Source: Armatimonadota bacterium
Lineage (GTDB): Bacteria > Armatimonadota > Zipacnadia > Zipacnadales > UBA11051
NCBI GenBank assembly: GCA_003542955.1
Contig: DPJP01000432.1
Span: 5,496-13,238 of the forward strand
Direction: 5' to 3'
Length of the DNA stretch: 7,743 bases
In this document: positions 1 through 6,749 of the stretch, one piece after another
Position numbering within the stretch: the stretch's first letter is position 1
Layout: the number at the start of each line of letters is the position of its first letter
The notes under the pieces: generated by a model
The model's input: only the letters and a program-made list of their open reading frames with translations
Told to the model about the DNA's origin: nothing
The model's database searches: none
Made by a program: the position numbers and the translations under genes

Positions 1-1770
1 CTCCCAGTTGCTGCGGATGATGACGTTGTCGCGCGCGTAGGAGGCGCCCGCCGAGCGGCCTGAGGCCATCAGCAGGTCGGGGCCGCCGGTCGGCGCCTGC
101 TCATCGAAGAACAGCGTCGAGAAGCCGCTCACCCATCCGAGCTTGTAGCCCTCCGTCGGCATCGGCTGCCAGGTGGCGTAGAAGCTGTCGACCTTCGAGA
201 ACGCAAGGGCGGTCGTGTAGCGCGCGGGAGCGACGTTGCGCGAGAGGAATATCTTCGCACACAGACCGGCCAGGGGCCAGCGGGCAGGATCGGTGCGGAC
301 ATCGAAGAACTCGATACGCCGCTTATGCTCGAGCACGTCGTAGGTGAACAAGATGACTGCATCGAGGTTCTGGAGCGCGGCGTATGCGGCGGCCTCGACC
401 ATCCCCGTTGCCCGGTACGGGTTGGGCCAACAGATGTTCCACTCCCTGATGACCGAGGGCTTGCCCCACACGCGACTGACCAGCGTGCGCGGGATGAAGG
501 TCTCGGTGCGCAGGTCCTCGATCGGGTTGCGCAGCTCGTGGAAGGCGGGCAGGCGCCAGTCGTTGCCGGCGCGCCAGTTGGGGTGGTCGTAGTAGAAGTT
601 GGTGCCCATGAAGTCGAGGGCTTCGGCAACAGTGCGCATGTCGGCGACATCGTTGAAGTCAAGCACCGCCGTCATCGGCACGCGAACGCCCCGGCGCTTC
701 AGGTAGCTGCTGACGCGGCGCAAGTACTCGGAGTGGACGTAGTCGATGAAGAGCTTCCGGTCCGAGGCGCGACCGCGCTGCAGGCGCGCGTTGCCCTGCT
801 CGTCGGGCGGGAACCTGTCGGGCCAGCGCTTCTCGGGGAAAAGCAGCACCGTACCCTCCTCGAGCTTCTCTCCGGGCACCAGGCCGTGGTTGCCCTCGAC
901 ATCAGTCCACGCCTCGGCCAGCGTCGACGTATTGCCATAACGCCTGATCAACCACTCGTTGAACTGCCGACGAAGATCGCTCGCGTACGGCTCGACGAGG
1001 TTCCCCCACCGCTTGCGCGAGAGGTAGAGACCGTTCTCGTCGCAGATCTCGATCATCGCGACGGCGGGGTCCTCCGCGTAGGCCAGCCCCGTGTAGGGGT
1101 TGACGTGGTCGATGAGGAGCTTGCGCGCGTACTGTATCTGCAGCTCGATGAGCGTGTTGTCGAACACCGCGTAGGGCTTGGCGGCGCGACCGAGTTCGCG
1201 CGCGGCCTTCACCCCCTCCGCCTCGGTGAAGGTCCGGAAGTCCAGCAGGTCGAGGTAGACGTAGATGCCCGCCTCCTTGAGCCTGTATATCCAGTAGTCG
1301 ACGGCGTCGAGCTTGTGCGGGTCGATGGGGTCGGGCTTGCCGGCGCGCTCGGGCGGCAGCAGGCCCTCGACATCATCCATGTGATGGATGCGCACGAGGT
1401 TGAAGCCGGCCCGCGAGATCGCCGCCACTGCCTGGTCAATGCGTTCCTTTGACTGGAAGACCGAGGTCTTGGCGACGTTGATACCCCAGAACACGCCCCG
1501 CGTGCCGTCCTCGAAGTAGAAGCGGCCGTCGGTGCCTGCAAAGAGGAAGCCGTGCGTGCCGGCGGGGGCCTCGTGCAGATAGGAGAAGTCGATGATATCG
1601 GAGTCGATGAACTCCTCCGCGTTGTAGTCATACCGCCCGAGGTAGTTGAGCACGATCGGGTCGATGGTGGGAGCAGTCTCGCCGGTACCGGCCTCCTGAG
1701 CCGCGGCGAACCCGCAGACGCACAGGCATGCGACGGCGATCGGGACCGTCCACCCCAGGAACCTGGTCAA
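1..1770 (-). CDS. Exported GH5-like (clan A) glycoside hydrolase, C-terminus beyond the window
   Basis: Open from the left edge for 590 codons, with no stop in the window, so partial at the C-terminus. Residues 1-25 form a signal peptide with a hydrophobic core and an AAAQ end. A lead-in GTDGRFYFEDG (79-89) and GVFWGIN (92-98) precede barrel-like strands, including GFNLVRIHH (122-130). IEICDEN (240-246) sits where TIM-barrel clan A enzymes carry the acid/base, making E245 the candidate. REWN with E443 is the candidate nucleophile, followed by a helix and LDAVILFTYD (469-478). These features resemble the large GH5-like or GH42-like cellulase/galactosidase proteins of environmental bacteria; the substrate cannot be told. 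Start chosen: TTG at 1770, which overlaps the upstream deacetylase stop (TTGA) and has GGGGTGG about seven bases upstream. GTG at 1782 in the same frame is the alternative. It is the last visible gene of the minus-strand unit. The enzyme class is fairly sure, the family less so. Confidence 0.85.
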   Translation of the reverse strand, partial: MTRFLGWTVPIAVACLCVCGFAAAQEAGTGETAPTIDPIVLNYLGRYDYNAEEFIDSDIIDFSYLHEAPAGTHGFLFAGTDGRFYFEDGTRGVFWGINVAKTSVFQSKERIDQAVAAISRAGFNLVRIHHMDDVEGLLPPERAGKPDPIDPHKLDAVDYWIYRLKEAGIYVYLDLLDFRTFTEAEGVKAARELGRAAKPYAVFDNTLIELQIQYARKLLIDHVNPYTGLAYAEDPAVAMIEICDENGLYLSRKRWGNLVEPYASDLRRQFNEWLIRRYGNTSTLAEAWTDVEGNHGLVPGEKLEEGTVLLFPEKRWPDRFPPDEQGNARLQRGRASDRKLFIDYVHSEYLRRVSSYLKRRGVRVPMTAVLDFNDVADMRTVAEALDFMGTNFYYDHPNWRAGNDWRLPAFHELRNPIEDLRTETFIPRTLVSRVWGKPSVIREWNICWPNPYRATGMVEAAAYAALQNLDAVILFTYDVLEHKRRIEFFDVRTDPARWPLAGLCAKIFLSRNVAPARYTTALAFSKVDSFYATWQPMPTEGYKLGWVSGFSTLFFDEQAPTGGPDLLMASGRSAGASYARDNVIIRSNWE

Positions 1771-3719
1771 TGCAGTTGCCACCCCGGTGGTCCGGGCGCG
1801 GGCGCCTCGGCCATCACAAACGGCGAATGCGAACAAAGCTCCGAAACAGTGCCCATGCGGTACCCGCGGCTCGCGAGTTCCCTCAGAAACGCCGGCAGCA
1901 TCGCGGGTGTCTCGTCATAGCCACTATGCAAAAGTACAATGCCGGATGCGCCGACCTTGCGGATCATGGACGGAACGATCTCGTCGGGCCGGCGGCCGGG
2001 GTAGTTGCCGATGTTCTCGTTCCAGAACAGCGGTGAGAAGCCGGTGGCGCGGGTGGCGGCACGAACTCTGGCGTTGTAGTGTCCACCGGGTGGCCGGAAG
2101 AGCGTGATGAACCGTCCGCAGGCACGACGGATGATCTGGCGCGTCATCACAAGCTCACGCTCGATCTCAAGCTCACCCAGGTCGGTGAGGTTGCGGTGGC
2201 TGTAGGAGTGGTTGCCGATCTCGTGCCCCCGCTCGGCAATCAGCCGCACGAGTTCGGGATAGGTCTCCGCCTGCTTGCCGATGAGCAGAAAGGTGCCTTT
2301 GGCTCCGTACTGGTCGAGCAGGTCGAGAATCACCGGTGTCAGCACCGGGTGTGGGCCGTCGTCGAATGTCAGGGCGACCTGAGGGCCGCCGCCCGCCCGG
2401 AGGTTGTGTATCTCCGTCGAGGGGCGCCCGAGCACCCCGACGCCCTGGTAGGCGAGTAGCAGGTCGGCCCTGATACCGGGCAGACCGGGGTTGTAGGAGA
2501 AGCCATACTCGAAGGCGTCCACGGCCTCCCAACTGCGGCCGGCTGCCTGCAGCGCGTGCCCGCAGAGCTGCGCGCGCGCCGTCGGGTCGGCCTGCAGCAG
2601 CAATGCACGCTGCAGAAACAGGTCCAGCTCCGCGCGGGCGGCCAGCTCCTCCGGCATCAGCGTGCGCGCCCCGTTGGCCACCACGATCTGCTGCGATGCC
2701 CGCCCCACGATATCCCCGTTCGGCCCATAGGCCTCGCAACGCACAATGCAGATGCCGTCGGCGACGGTCCGCGTATCAATGGTCAGCCGATAGGGCCGCG
2801 AGTTGCTGACGCCGACGAAGCGGTCCGCGATGAGCAGGGCGACATAGTCGATCTGGAGACCGGCAGACGCCACCACGGAGACCTCGAGCACGCCGGTCAC
2901 TCGGGCATTGGGGCCGGGCCACTCGATCCGCAGGCCGCCGTCGGCCTGCGCGGCCACGTCGACTGCCGCCGGCGTGTCATCAACCGGCATCCGGCCGCCG
3001 GCCGCCACTCCGATCGACTGCAGCCCGGCGAGACGAATGGCGTCGTCGAGGCCGTGCTCCCGGTAGTAGGCGGCGCCGGGGCTGAAGACGGGTGAGGTCG
3101 CCTCGAGGCCGGGGTACGCGGTGTCGGTGCGCCCGACGGGTCTGGCGAGCGTCTTGATTGCGTCTCCCGCGCGTCCGAGGGCGATGTAGCTTGCCGCGAG
3201 TGTCTGGCGTGCGAGTTCGCAGTCGGGGTCCTCGGCGACCGCGCCGGCGGCGTCGGCCTCGGCGGACCGGTAGAAGCCGGCCATGCAGGCCAGGTGGCCG
3301 ACGCATGCGCGGATCTGCGGCCGGCACGGCGTCTCGTACGCCAGCGCGTGCCGGTAGGCCGCCATGGCCTCATCCGTCCTGCCGGCCCTGTAAAGCACCG
3401 CGCCGCGTCCGAGCAGCGCGGAGACGCAGTTGGGGTCGATAGCCAGCGCCGCATCGAGGTTGTGGAGCGCTCCCGAAAGGTCGCCGCTGAACAACGCGGC
3501 CGCGCCCATCCCCGAGCGTCCCACCGCGCTCATGGCGTCGGCCTCACAGGCGCGGGCGAAGGTCGCCTCCGCATCCATGTAGCTGCCCGCGGCGATAAGC
3601 TGCCCGCCGGCGGTCAGCGGGTTCGGCTGTGCGCCCGGACAGCGGGTGAGAGCGGTAGCCGCCAGCAGCACGCACAGACATGCGCGCAGGGCGGGGATAT
3701 GTGGGACTGTGCTTCTCAT
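1767..3719 (-). CDS. Exported polysaccharide deacetylase (NodB/CE4) with TPR and Ig-like modules
   Basis: 650 residues. Residues 1-30 are a signal peptide. TPR-like helical repeats cover about 36-190, with typical GxAxxxxGDxxxAxxxxxxAxxxDP spacing. An Ig-like beta domain of the Big_9 style lies at about 267-350 (NARVTGVLEVSV ... TVADGICIVRCEAYGPNGD). More helical repeats follow at 357-430, then a NodB deacetylase domain at 447-628. NodB motifs seen: TFDDGP (451-456; D453 candidate base, D454 metal ligand), HSYSH (504-508; H504 and H508 metal ligands), RPPGG (542-546) and LLHSG (596-600; H598 candidate acid). Motif 4 departs from the usual DxDW: WNENIGNY at 566-573. The family removes N-acetyl (or other acyl) groups from peptidoglycan, chitin-like or exopolysaccharide chains outside the cytoplasm; which of these is not visible. 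The single catalytic domain is of usual size, but the added modules make the protein long. ATG with GAAGG six bases upstream supports the start. It lies 47 bases after birA and overlaps the glycoside hydrolase start. Confidence 0.93.
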   Translation of the reverse strand: MRSTVPHIPALRACLCVLLAATALTRCPGAQPNPLTAGGQLIAAGSYMDAEATFARACEADAMSAVGRSGMGAAALFSGDLSGALHNLDAALAIDPNCVSALLGRGAVLYRAGRTDEAMAAYRHALAYETPCRPQIRACVGHLACMAGFYRSAEADAAGAVAEDPDCELARQTLAASYIALGRAGDAIKTLARPVGRTDTAYPGLEATSPVFSPGAAYYREHGLDDAIRLAGLQSIGVAAGGRMPVDDTPAAVDVAAQADGGLRIEWPGPNARVTGVLEVSVVASAGLQIDYVALLIADRFVGVSNSRPYRLTIDTRTVADGICIVRCEAYGPNGDIVGRASQQIVVANGARTLMPEELAARAELDLFLQRALLLQADPTARAQLCGHALQAAGRSWEAVDAFEYGFSYNPGLPGIRADLLLAYQGVGVLGRPSTEIHNLRAGGGPQVALTFDDGPHPVLTPVILDLLDQYGAKGTFLLIGKQAETYPELVRLIAERGHEIGNHSYSHRNLTDLGELEIERELVMTRQIIRRACGRFITLFRPPGGHYNARVRAATRATGFSPLFWNENIGNYPGRRPDEIVPSMIRKVGASGIVLLHSGYDETPAMLPAFLRELASRGYRMGTVSELCSHSPFVMAEAPAPGPPGWQLH

Positions 3720-3766
3720 TCGTGGCCTTCGTCAATGTCGATGCAGACCGGATTCGCCGTGCAGGT

Positions 3767-4558
3767 CTATTGTAGCAGATGCGCCTCGCCTGAGTCAGCC
3801 ACTATCGTGCCGGTGGGGGTGTGGATCAGCAGTCGGCCGACCTCATCGACACCTGCCGCCGTCCCCTCGACCTGACCGGCCGGGGTGGCAATCCGCACGT
3901 GACGCCCGCGCAGGACATCCAGCGGCTCGATGGCGTCAATGATAGGGCCGGGCCCGCAGTCGCACAAATGCCCGTAGAGGGCATCCAACTCGGCGAGCAC
4001 CGCGGCCGCCACGCCCTCCCGCGAGAGGGCTATGCCACCGGCGTGCTCGACGCTCGCCACGGCACGGGCGCCTCCCAGATCGGGCGGCTCGCCCAACAGG
4101 TTGATGCCGATGCCAATGACGGCGTACCGAGCCTCGGTGTTCGCTTCAACGAGTATCCCCGCGACCTTGCCCCCGAGTGGCGACGAGTCGGCGGCGGGAG
4201 CGAGAACATCGTTGGGCCACTTGAGGCCGAAGCATGCGCCGGTCAACTCAGTGAGCGCGCGGGCCACCGCCACGCCGGCGGCCGGGGAGAGAAGACCGTA
4301 GTGGGCTGCAGGTATACGGGGACGCAGGAGCAGTGAGAAGAGCAGGTCACGCCCGCGGCGGTTGATCCAGCGTCGATCCGCGCGACCGCGACCGTGCGTC
4401 TGATGGTCGGCAACGAGCACGGCGCCCTCGGCGGCGCCCCCGAGCGCGGCGGCGATCAGGTCGTCATTGGTCGATCCGGTCACGGCCACGTGACGCACCG
4501 ACCACGGCGCCCTTCCGCGCCCGGTCTTCGGAGTGGCGGCCTCGACGTCAAAGCCCAT
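3767..4558 (-). CDS. birA: Biotin-[acetyl-CoA carboxylase] ligase, short form without HTH
   Basis: 263 residues. The enzyme makes biotinyl-5'-AMP and transfers biotin to a lysine of the carboxyl carrier protein in the cytoplasm. Motifs seen: TGSTN (27-31), the biotin/ATP loop GRGRADRRW (56-64), KWPND (113-117), GGKVAGILVE (129-138; K131 matches the conserved active-site lysine) and IGIGIN (148-153), then a C-terminal SH3-like domain (about 215-263). The N-terminal winged-helix repressor domain of E. coli BirA is absent, so this is the monofunctional type and unlikely to bind DNA. The ATG at 4558 shares one base with the gmhA stop (TGATG). The frame stays open upstream to 4762, but that stretch is arginine-rich and lies over gmhA, so I exclude it. 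The loop reads A60-D61 where E. coli has Arg-Gly; the arginine matching E. coli R118 (R59) is kept. No biotin-dependent carboxylase gene is visible in the window. Confidence 0.94.
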   Translation of the reverse strand: MGFDVEAATPKTGRGRAPWSVRHVAVTGSTNDDLIAAALGGAAEGAVLVADHQTHGRGRADRRWINRRGRDLLFSLLLRPRIPAAHYGLLSPAAGVAVARALTELTGACFGLKWPNDVLAPAADSSPLGGKVAGILVEANTEARYAVIGIGINLLGEPPDLGGARAVASVEHAGGIALSREGVAAAVLAELDALYGHLCDCGPGPIIDAIEPLDVLRGRHVRIATPAGQVEGTAAGVDEVGRLLIHTPTGTIVADSGEAHLLQ

Positions 4559-5145
4559 CAGGCGGACCCTTCGGCGGCCTCGACCAGCGCCTTCTCGACA
4601 ACCGCGCAGATGGCGTGACCGATGGCCAGGTGCGCTTCCTGTATCTGCGGCGTGTCGTAGCCCGCGACGGTAATGCAGTGGTCGGCAACCTCGGCGAGCC
4701 TGCCGCCGCCGCAGCCGGAGAGCCCGATCGTCTTGATCCCGAGCTCTTTCGCCTTCTCGCACGCAAGAAGGCAGTTGGGCGAGTTGCCGCTGGTCGAGAG
4801 AGCGACCAGGACGTCCATCGGCTTGAGCAGCCCCTCGACCTGGCGGGCAAACACCTGGTCGAAGCCATAGTCATTGCCGACTGCCGTGAGGATTGACGTG
4901 TCGGTGGTAAGAGCGATAGCGCGGTAGGCCGGGCGATCGATGAGGAAGCGCCCGACGAACTCGGCCGCCAGATGCTGGGCCTGACTGGCACTCCCGCCGT
5001 TGCCGCAGAAGGCCACCGTCCCGCCGGCGCGCACGGAGGCGTAGATCATCCGCGCCGCGGCTGCCACCATCTCGGCGTTATCGGTCGCACACCTGCTCAG
5101 TACCTGGCTGGAGTACTCCAGCAGGTCGCGTATCTGCTCCTGCAT
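4558..5145 (-). CDS. gmhA: Phosphoheptose (sedoheptulose-7-phosphate) isomerase
   Basis: 195 residues, the usual family length, one SIS domain. GmhA converts sedoheptulose 7-phosphate to D-glycero-D-manno-heptose 7-phosphate, the first step toward ADP- or GDP-heptose for LPS core, S-layer glycans or capsule. Motifs seen: GNGGSASQAQH (48-58), AAEFVGRF (60-67), ALTTDTSILTAVGNDYGFD (78-96), STSGNSPN (117-124) and TPQIQEAHLAIGH (165-177). The four metal/catalytic residues known from E. coli GmhA (H61, E65, Q172, H180) align by spacing with H58, E62, Q169 and H177, so an active isomerase is expected. These residues separate it from plain SIS sugar isomerases such as KpsF/KdsD. The ATG at 5145 lies seven bases after a run of ten G that occupies the Shine-Dalgarno position. 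The stop overlaps the birA start. No hldE/gmhB partners are in view. Confidence 0.95.
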   Translation of the reverse strand: MQEQIRDLLEYSSQVLSRCATDNAEMVAAAARMIYASVRAGGTVAFCGNGGSASQAQHLAAEFVGRFLIDRPAYRAIALTTDTSILTAVGNDYGFDQVFARQVEGLLKPMDVLVALSTSGNSPNCLLACEKAKELGIKTIGLSGCGGGRLAEVADHCITVAGYDTPQIQEAHLAIGHAICAVVEKALVEAAEGSA

Positions 5146-5152
5146 CGACGTG

Positions 5153-5162
5153 CCCCCCCCCC
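5153..5162 (-). promoter_or_regulatory. G10 homopolymer at the gmhA ribosome-binding position
   Basis: On the coding strand ten consecutive G lie seven bases before the gmhA ATG, where a Shine-Dalgarno would be. No cleaner GGAGG-type site is closer. A G-run can pair partly with the anti-Shine-Dalgarno, so it probably serves as the binding site. Its length may vary by strand slippage, or the run may be a sequencing or assembly length error; both are inference. Confidence 0.5.
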
Positions 5163-5201
5163 GCTGTATGGAGGTTGTAGGTGAATACGCGCGGCAAAGG
5201 C

Positions 5202-5969
5202 TCAGTACTCACGATGCCCCGTCATGTCGGCGAATACCTGCACAATCCAGTAGTCACCGTTGTCATTGACCTCGATGCCGATCCCGATGTGGGTCAGCTC
5301 GGGCAGGACGATGTTGGCGTAGTGCCCGGGGCTGTTGAGCAGGTCCTCGTGGCTCTGGCGCACCTTCGCGAGCTTCAGTGTGTAGCCGTTGCCACGCGTC
5401 CATCTGCGCGAGAGGTTCTCGGCCAGCACTCTGGCGCGGAATGAGAACTCATTCTCAAAGCGCTCGACGATGGTGGCATTGCTCTTGTTCGGCGAGATGT
5501 GCGAGAAGTAGTTGCGGTCCCGCATCTCGGCGGCATGCCCCCGGGCGACGGTGGTCATCATCGGGTGAGGGTAGAGCATCCGCAGCCCCTGCTCGGAGCG
5601 GGTCTGGTTCACGAGCATGGTCATATAACCCTCGGCCTCCGAGACGAGGCTGCGGACGGGCTCAGAGAGCCCCGGACTGGGGCTGAATGTCTCGAAGACG
5701 ATCTGCTGCACGCGGATGTACTGCTGCAGGGCGGCGCCATCCATCCCGGCCATGTGGTAGGCGACGGCCAGACGGGCGGGGGGGATGTACCAGTCCGGGC
5801 GCGCGGAGGCGGCCTGCACGAGCGGCTCGATGGCCGCACCGCAGTCATTCCGCTGCAGGCTCTTCTCGGCCCTGCGGACCAGGTCAACGGCGTCGTCGGC
5901 CATCACAGCCGGCGAGAACCGGATGATGACTGCAACGGCCAGGATTGCGACAACCTGCCGACGTCTCAT
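5202..5969 (-). CDS. Exported TPR-CAP (SCP/PR-1 superfamily) protein
   Basis: 255 residues. Residues 1-24 are a signal peptide (MRRR n-region, hydrophobic core, end near VMA-DD). Residues 26-95 form two TPR-like helical hairpins (AEKSLQRNDCGAAIEPLVQA; ARLAVAYHMAGMDGAALQQY). Residues 115-250 are a CAP domain: LVNQTRSEQGL (119-129), HAAEMRDRNYFSHISP (145-160), AENLS (183-187), SHEDLLNSPGHYANI (206-220), GIGI (229-232) and the closing strand YWIVQVFA (240-247). The CAP cavity residues expected for the fold are H157, E184 and H216, with E208 nearby. Bacterial CAP proteins of this YkwD-like type are extracytoplasmic and mostly of unknown biochemical role; ligand binding is the usual proposal. The ATG follows the upstream stop directly (TAGATG), with GGAG/AGG inside the end of the activator gene, so the two are very likely co-translated. 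The domain calls are sure; the function is open. Confidence 0.92.
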   Translation of the reverse strand: MRRRQVVAILAVAVIIRFSPAVMADDAVDLVRRAEKSLQRNDCGAAIEPLVQAASARPDWYIPPARLAVAYHMAGMDGAALQQYIRVQQIVFETFSPSPGLSEPVRSLVSEAEGYMTMLVNQTRSEQGLRMLYPHPMMTTVARGHAAEMRDRNYFSHISPNKSNATIVERFENEFSFRARVLAENLSRRWTRGNGYTLKLAKVRQSHEDLLNSPGHYANIVLPELTHIGIGIEVNDNGDYWIVQVFADMTGHREY

Positions 5970-6749
5970 CTATTGGGACCTCTCCACCGCCAGTAGCGCC
6001 GCCCCGAGTGCCCCCACGAGTTGGGGCTGCTCGGGCACGACAACCTCGAGCCCCAGGACCTGCCGCAGTGCGGCCAGCACGCCGCGATTGTACGCGACGC
6101 CGCCGCAGAATGCCATCGGCTCCCGCACATGGAGCCGGTTGGCAAGCTGCAGAACGCGCCTGGCGACCGATTCGCAGAGCCCCGCCGCGATGTCGGGGAC
6201 GCTTCTGCCTTCCGCGAGCAGCCCGATGACCTCGGACTCGGCGAACACGGTGCACGTATTGCTTATCGGCGCGGGGGCCTGGGCCTGCAGGGCAATATCG
6301 CCAAACTCGGGCAGTGTCAGGTTCAGGGCCGCGCTCATCAACTCGAAAAAGCGCCCGGTACCGGCGGCACACCGGTCGTTCATCTCGAAATCCAGCGGCC
6401 TGCCGTCCTCATCAAGGCTGATGACCTTGGCGTCCTGGCCCCCAAGGTCGATGACGGTGCGGACCCCGGGCAGCAGGTGTCGGGCGCCGCGCGCATGGCA
6501 GGAGATCTCGGTGATGCGCCAGTCGGCCCGCTCGACCCCGATGCGACCGTAGCCGGTGGCCACCAGGGCGTCGATATCGTCGCGGGCCAGACCCGCCTCG
6601 GCGAGTGCCGCGTCCAGCACAAGCACAGCGGCTTCGGCGGGCAGACTGCCTGTGGGCATGATGCTGCGTCCCGCCGTGGTGAGAGCCGGAGCCTGCAGCA
6701 CAACGGCCTTTGCCGTCAGAGAGCCGATGTCAACGCCTGCCGTGATCAA
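5970..6749 (-). CDS. 2-hydroxyacyl-CoA dehydratase activator-type ATPase (HgdC/BadF family)
   Basis: 259 residues, the normal length for the family. ASKHA-fold ATPase motifs: DIGSLTAKAVV (7-17), DLGGQDAKVI (101-110) and CGGVAYN (215-221). The two cysteines that hold the dimer-bridging [4Fe-4S] cluster are present as NDRC (C127) and SNTC (C166), the same numbers as in Acidaminococcus HgdC. The family uses ATP hydrolysis to push a low-potential electron into a partner dehydratase or benzoyl-CoA-type reductase; the clusters are oxygen-sensitive. No partner subunit lies in the window, so the substrate is unknown. The start is TTG at 6749, with GGGAG seven bases upstream and only six residues before the first phosphate motif, as in relatives. 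The frame remains open to 6965, with an ATG at 6812, but that extension is arginine-rich, lacks a ribosome-binding site and overlaps the divergent gene. It is probably the first gene of the minus-strand unit. Confidence 0.92.
   Translation of the reverse strand: MITAGVDIGSLTAKAVVLQAPALTTAGRSIMPTGSLPAEAAVLVLDAALAEAGLARDDIDALVATGYGRIGVERADWRITEISCHARGARHLLPGVRTVIDLGGQDAKVISLDEDGRPLDFEMNDRCAAGTGRFFELMSAALNLTLPEFGDIALQAQAPAPISNTCTVFAESEVIGLLAEGRSVPDIAAGLCESVARRVLQLANRLHVREPMAFCGGVAYNRGVLAALRQVLGLEVVVPEQPQLVGALGAALLAVERSQ

Noticed and set aside
325..1452. Long plus-strand open frame (375 codons) opposite the glycoside hydrolase.
   Set aside because: The antisense strand has clear catalytic-style motifs, a signal peptide and a fitting start. 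The plus-strand translation is low-complexity, Val/Arg/Glu-rich and has no recognisable domain, as expected of a GC-rich shadow frame.
3630..3719. Possible lipoprotein signal (ALTRC) in the deacetylase.
   Set aside because: Arg just before the Cys breaks the usual lipobox; an ordinary signal peptidase I site is more likely.
3720..3766. Small inverted repeat (AGACC/GGTCT) between birA and the deacetylase gene as a terminator.
   Set aside because: The stem is only five base pairs with a long loop and no U-run; too weak to call.
4559..4762. N-terminal extension of the biotin ligase frame.
   Set aside because: It overlaps gmhA completely, is arginine-rich and resembles no HTH domain; the ATG at 4558 with the TGATG overlap fits the family start.
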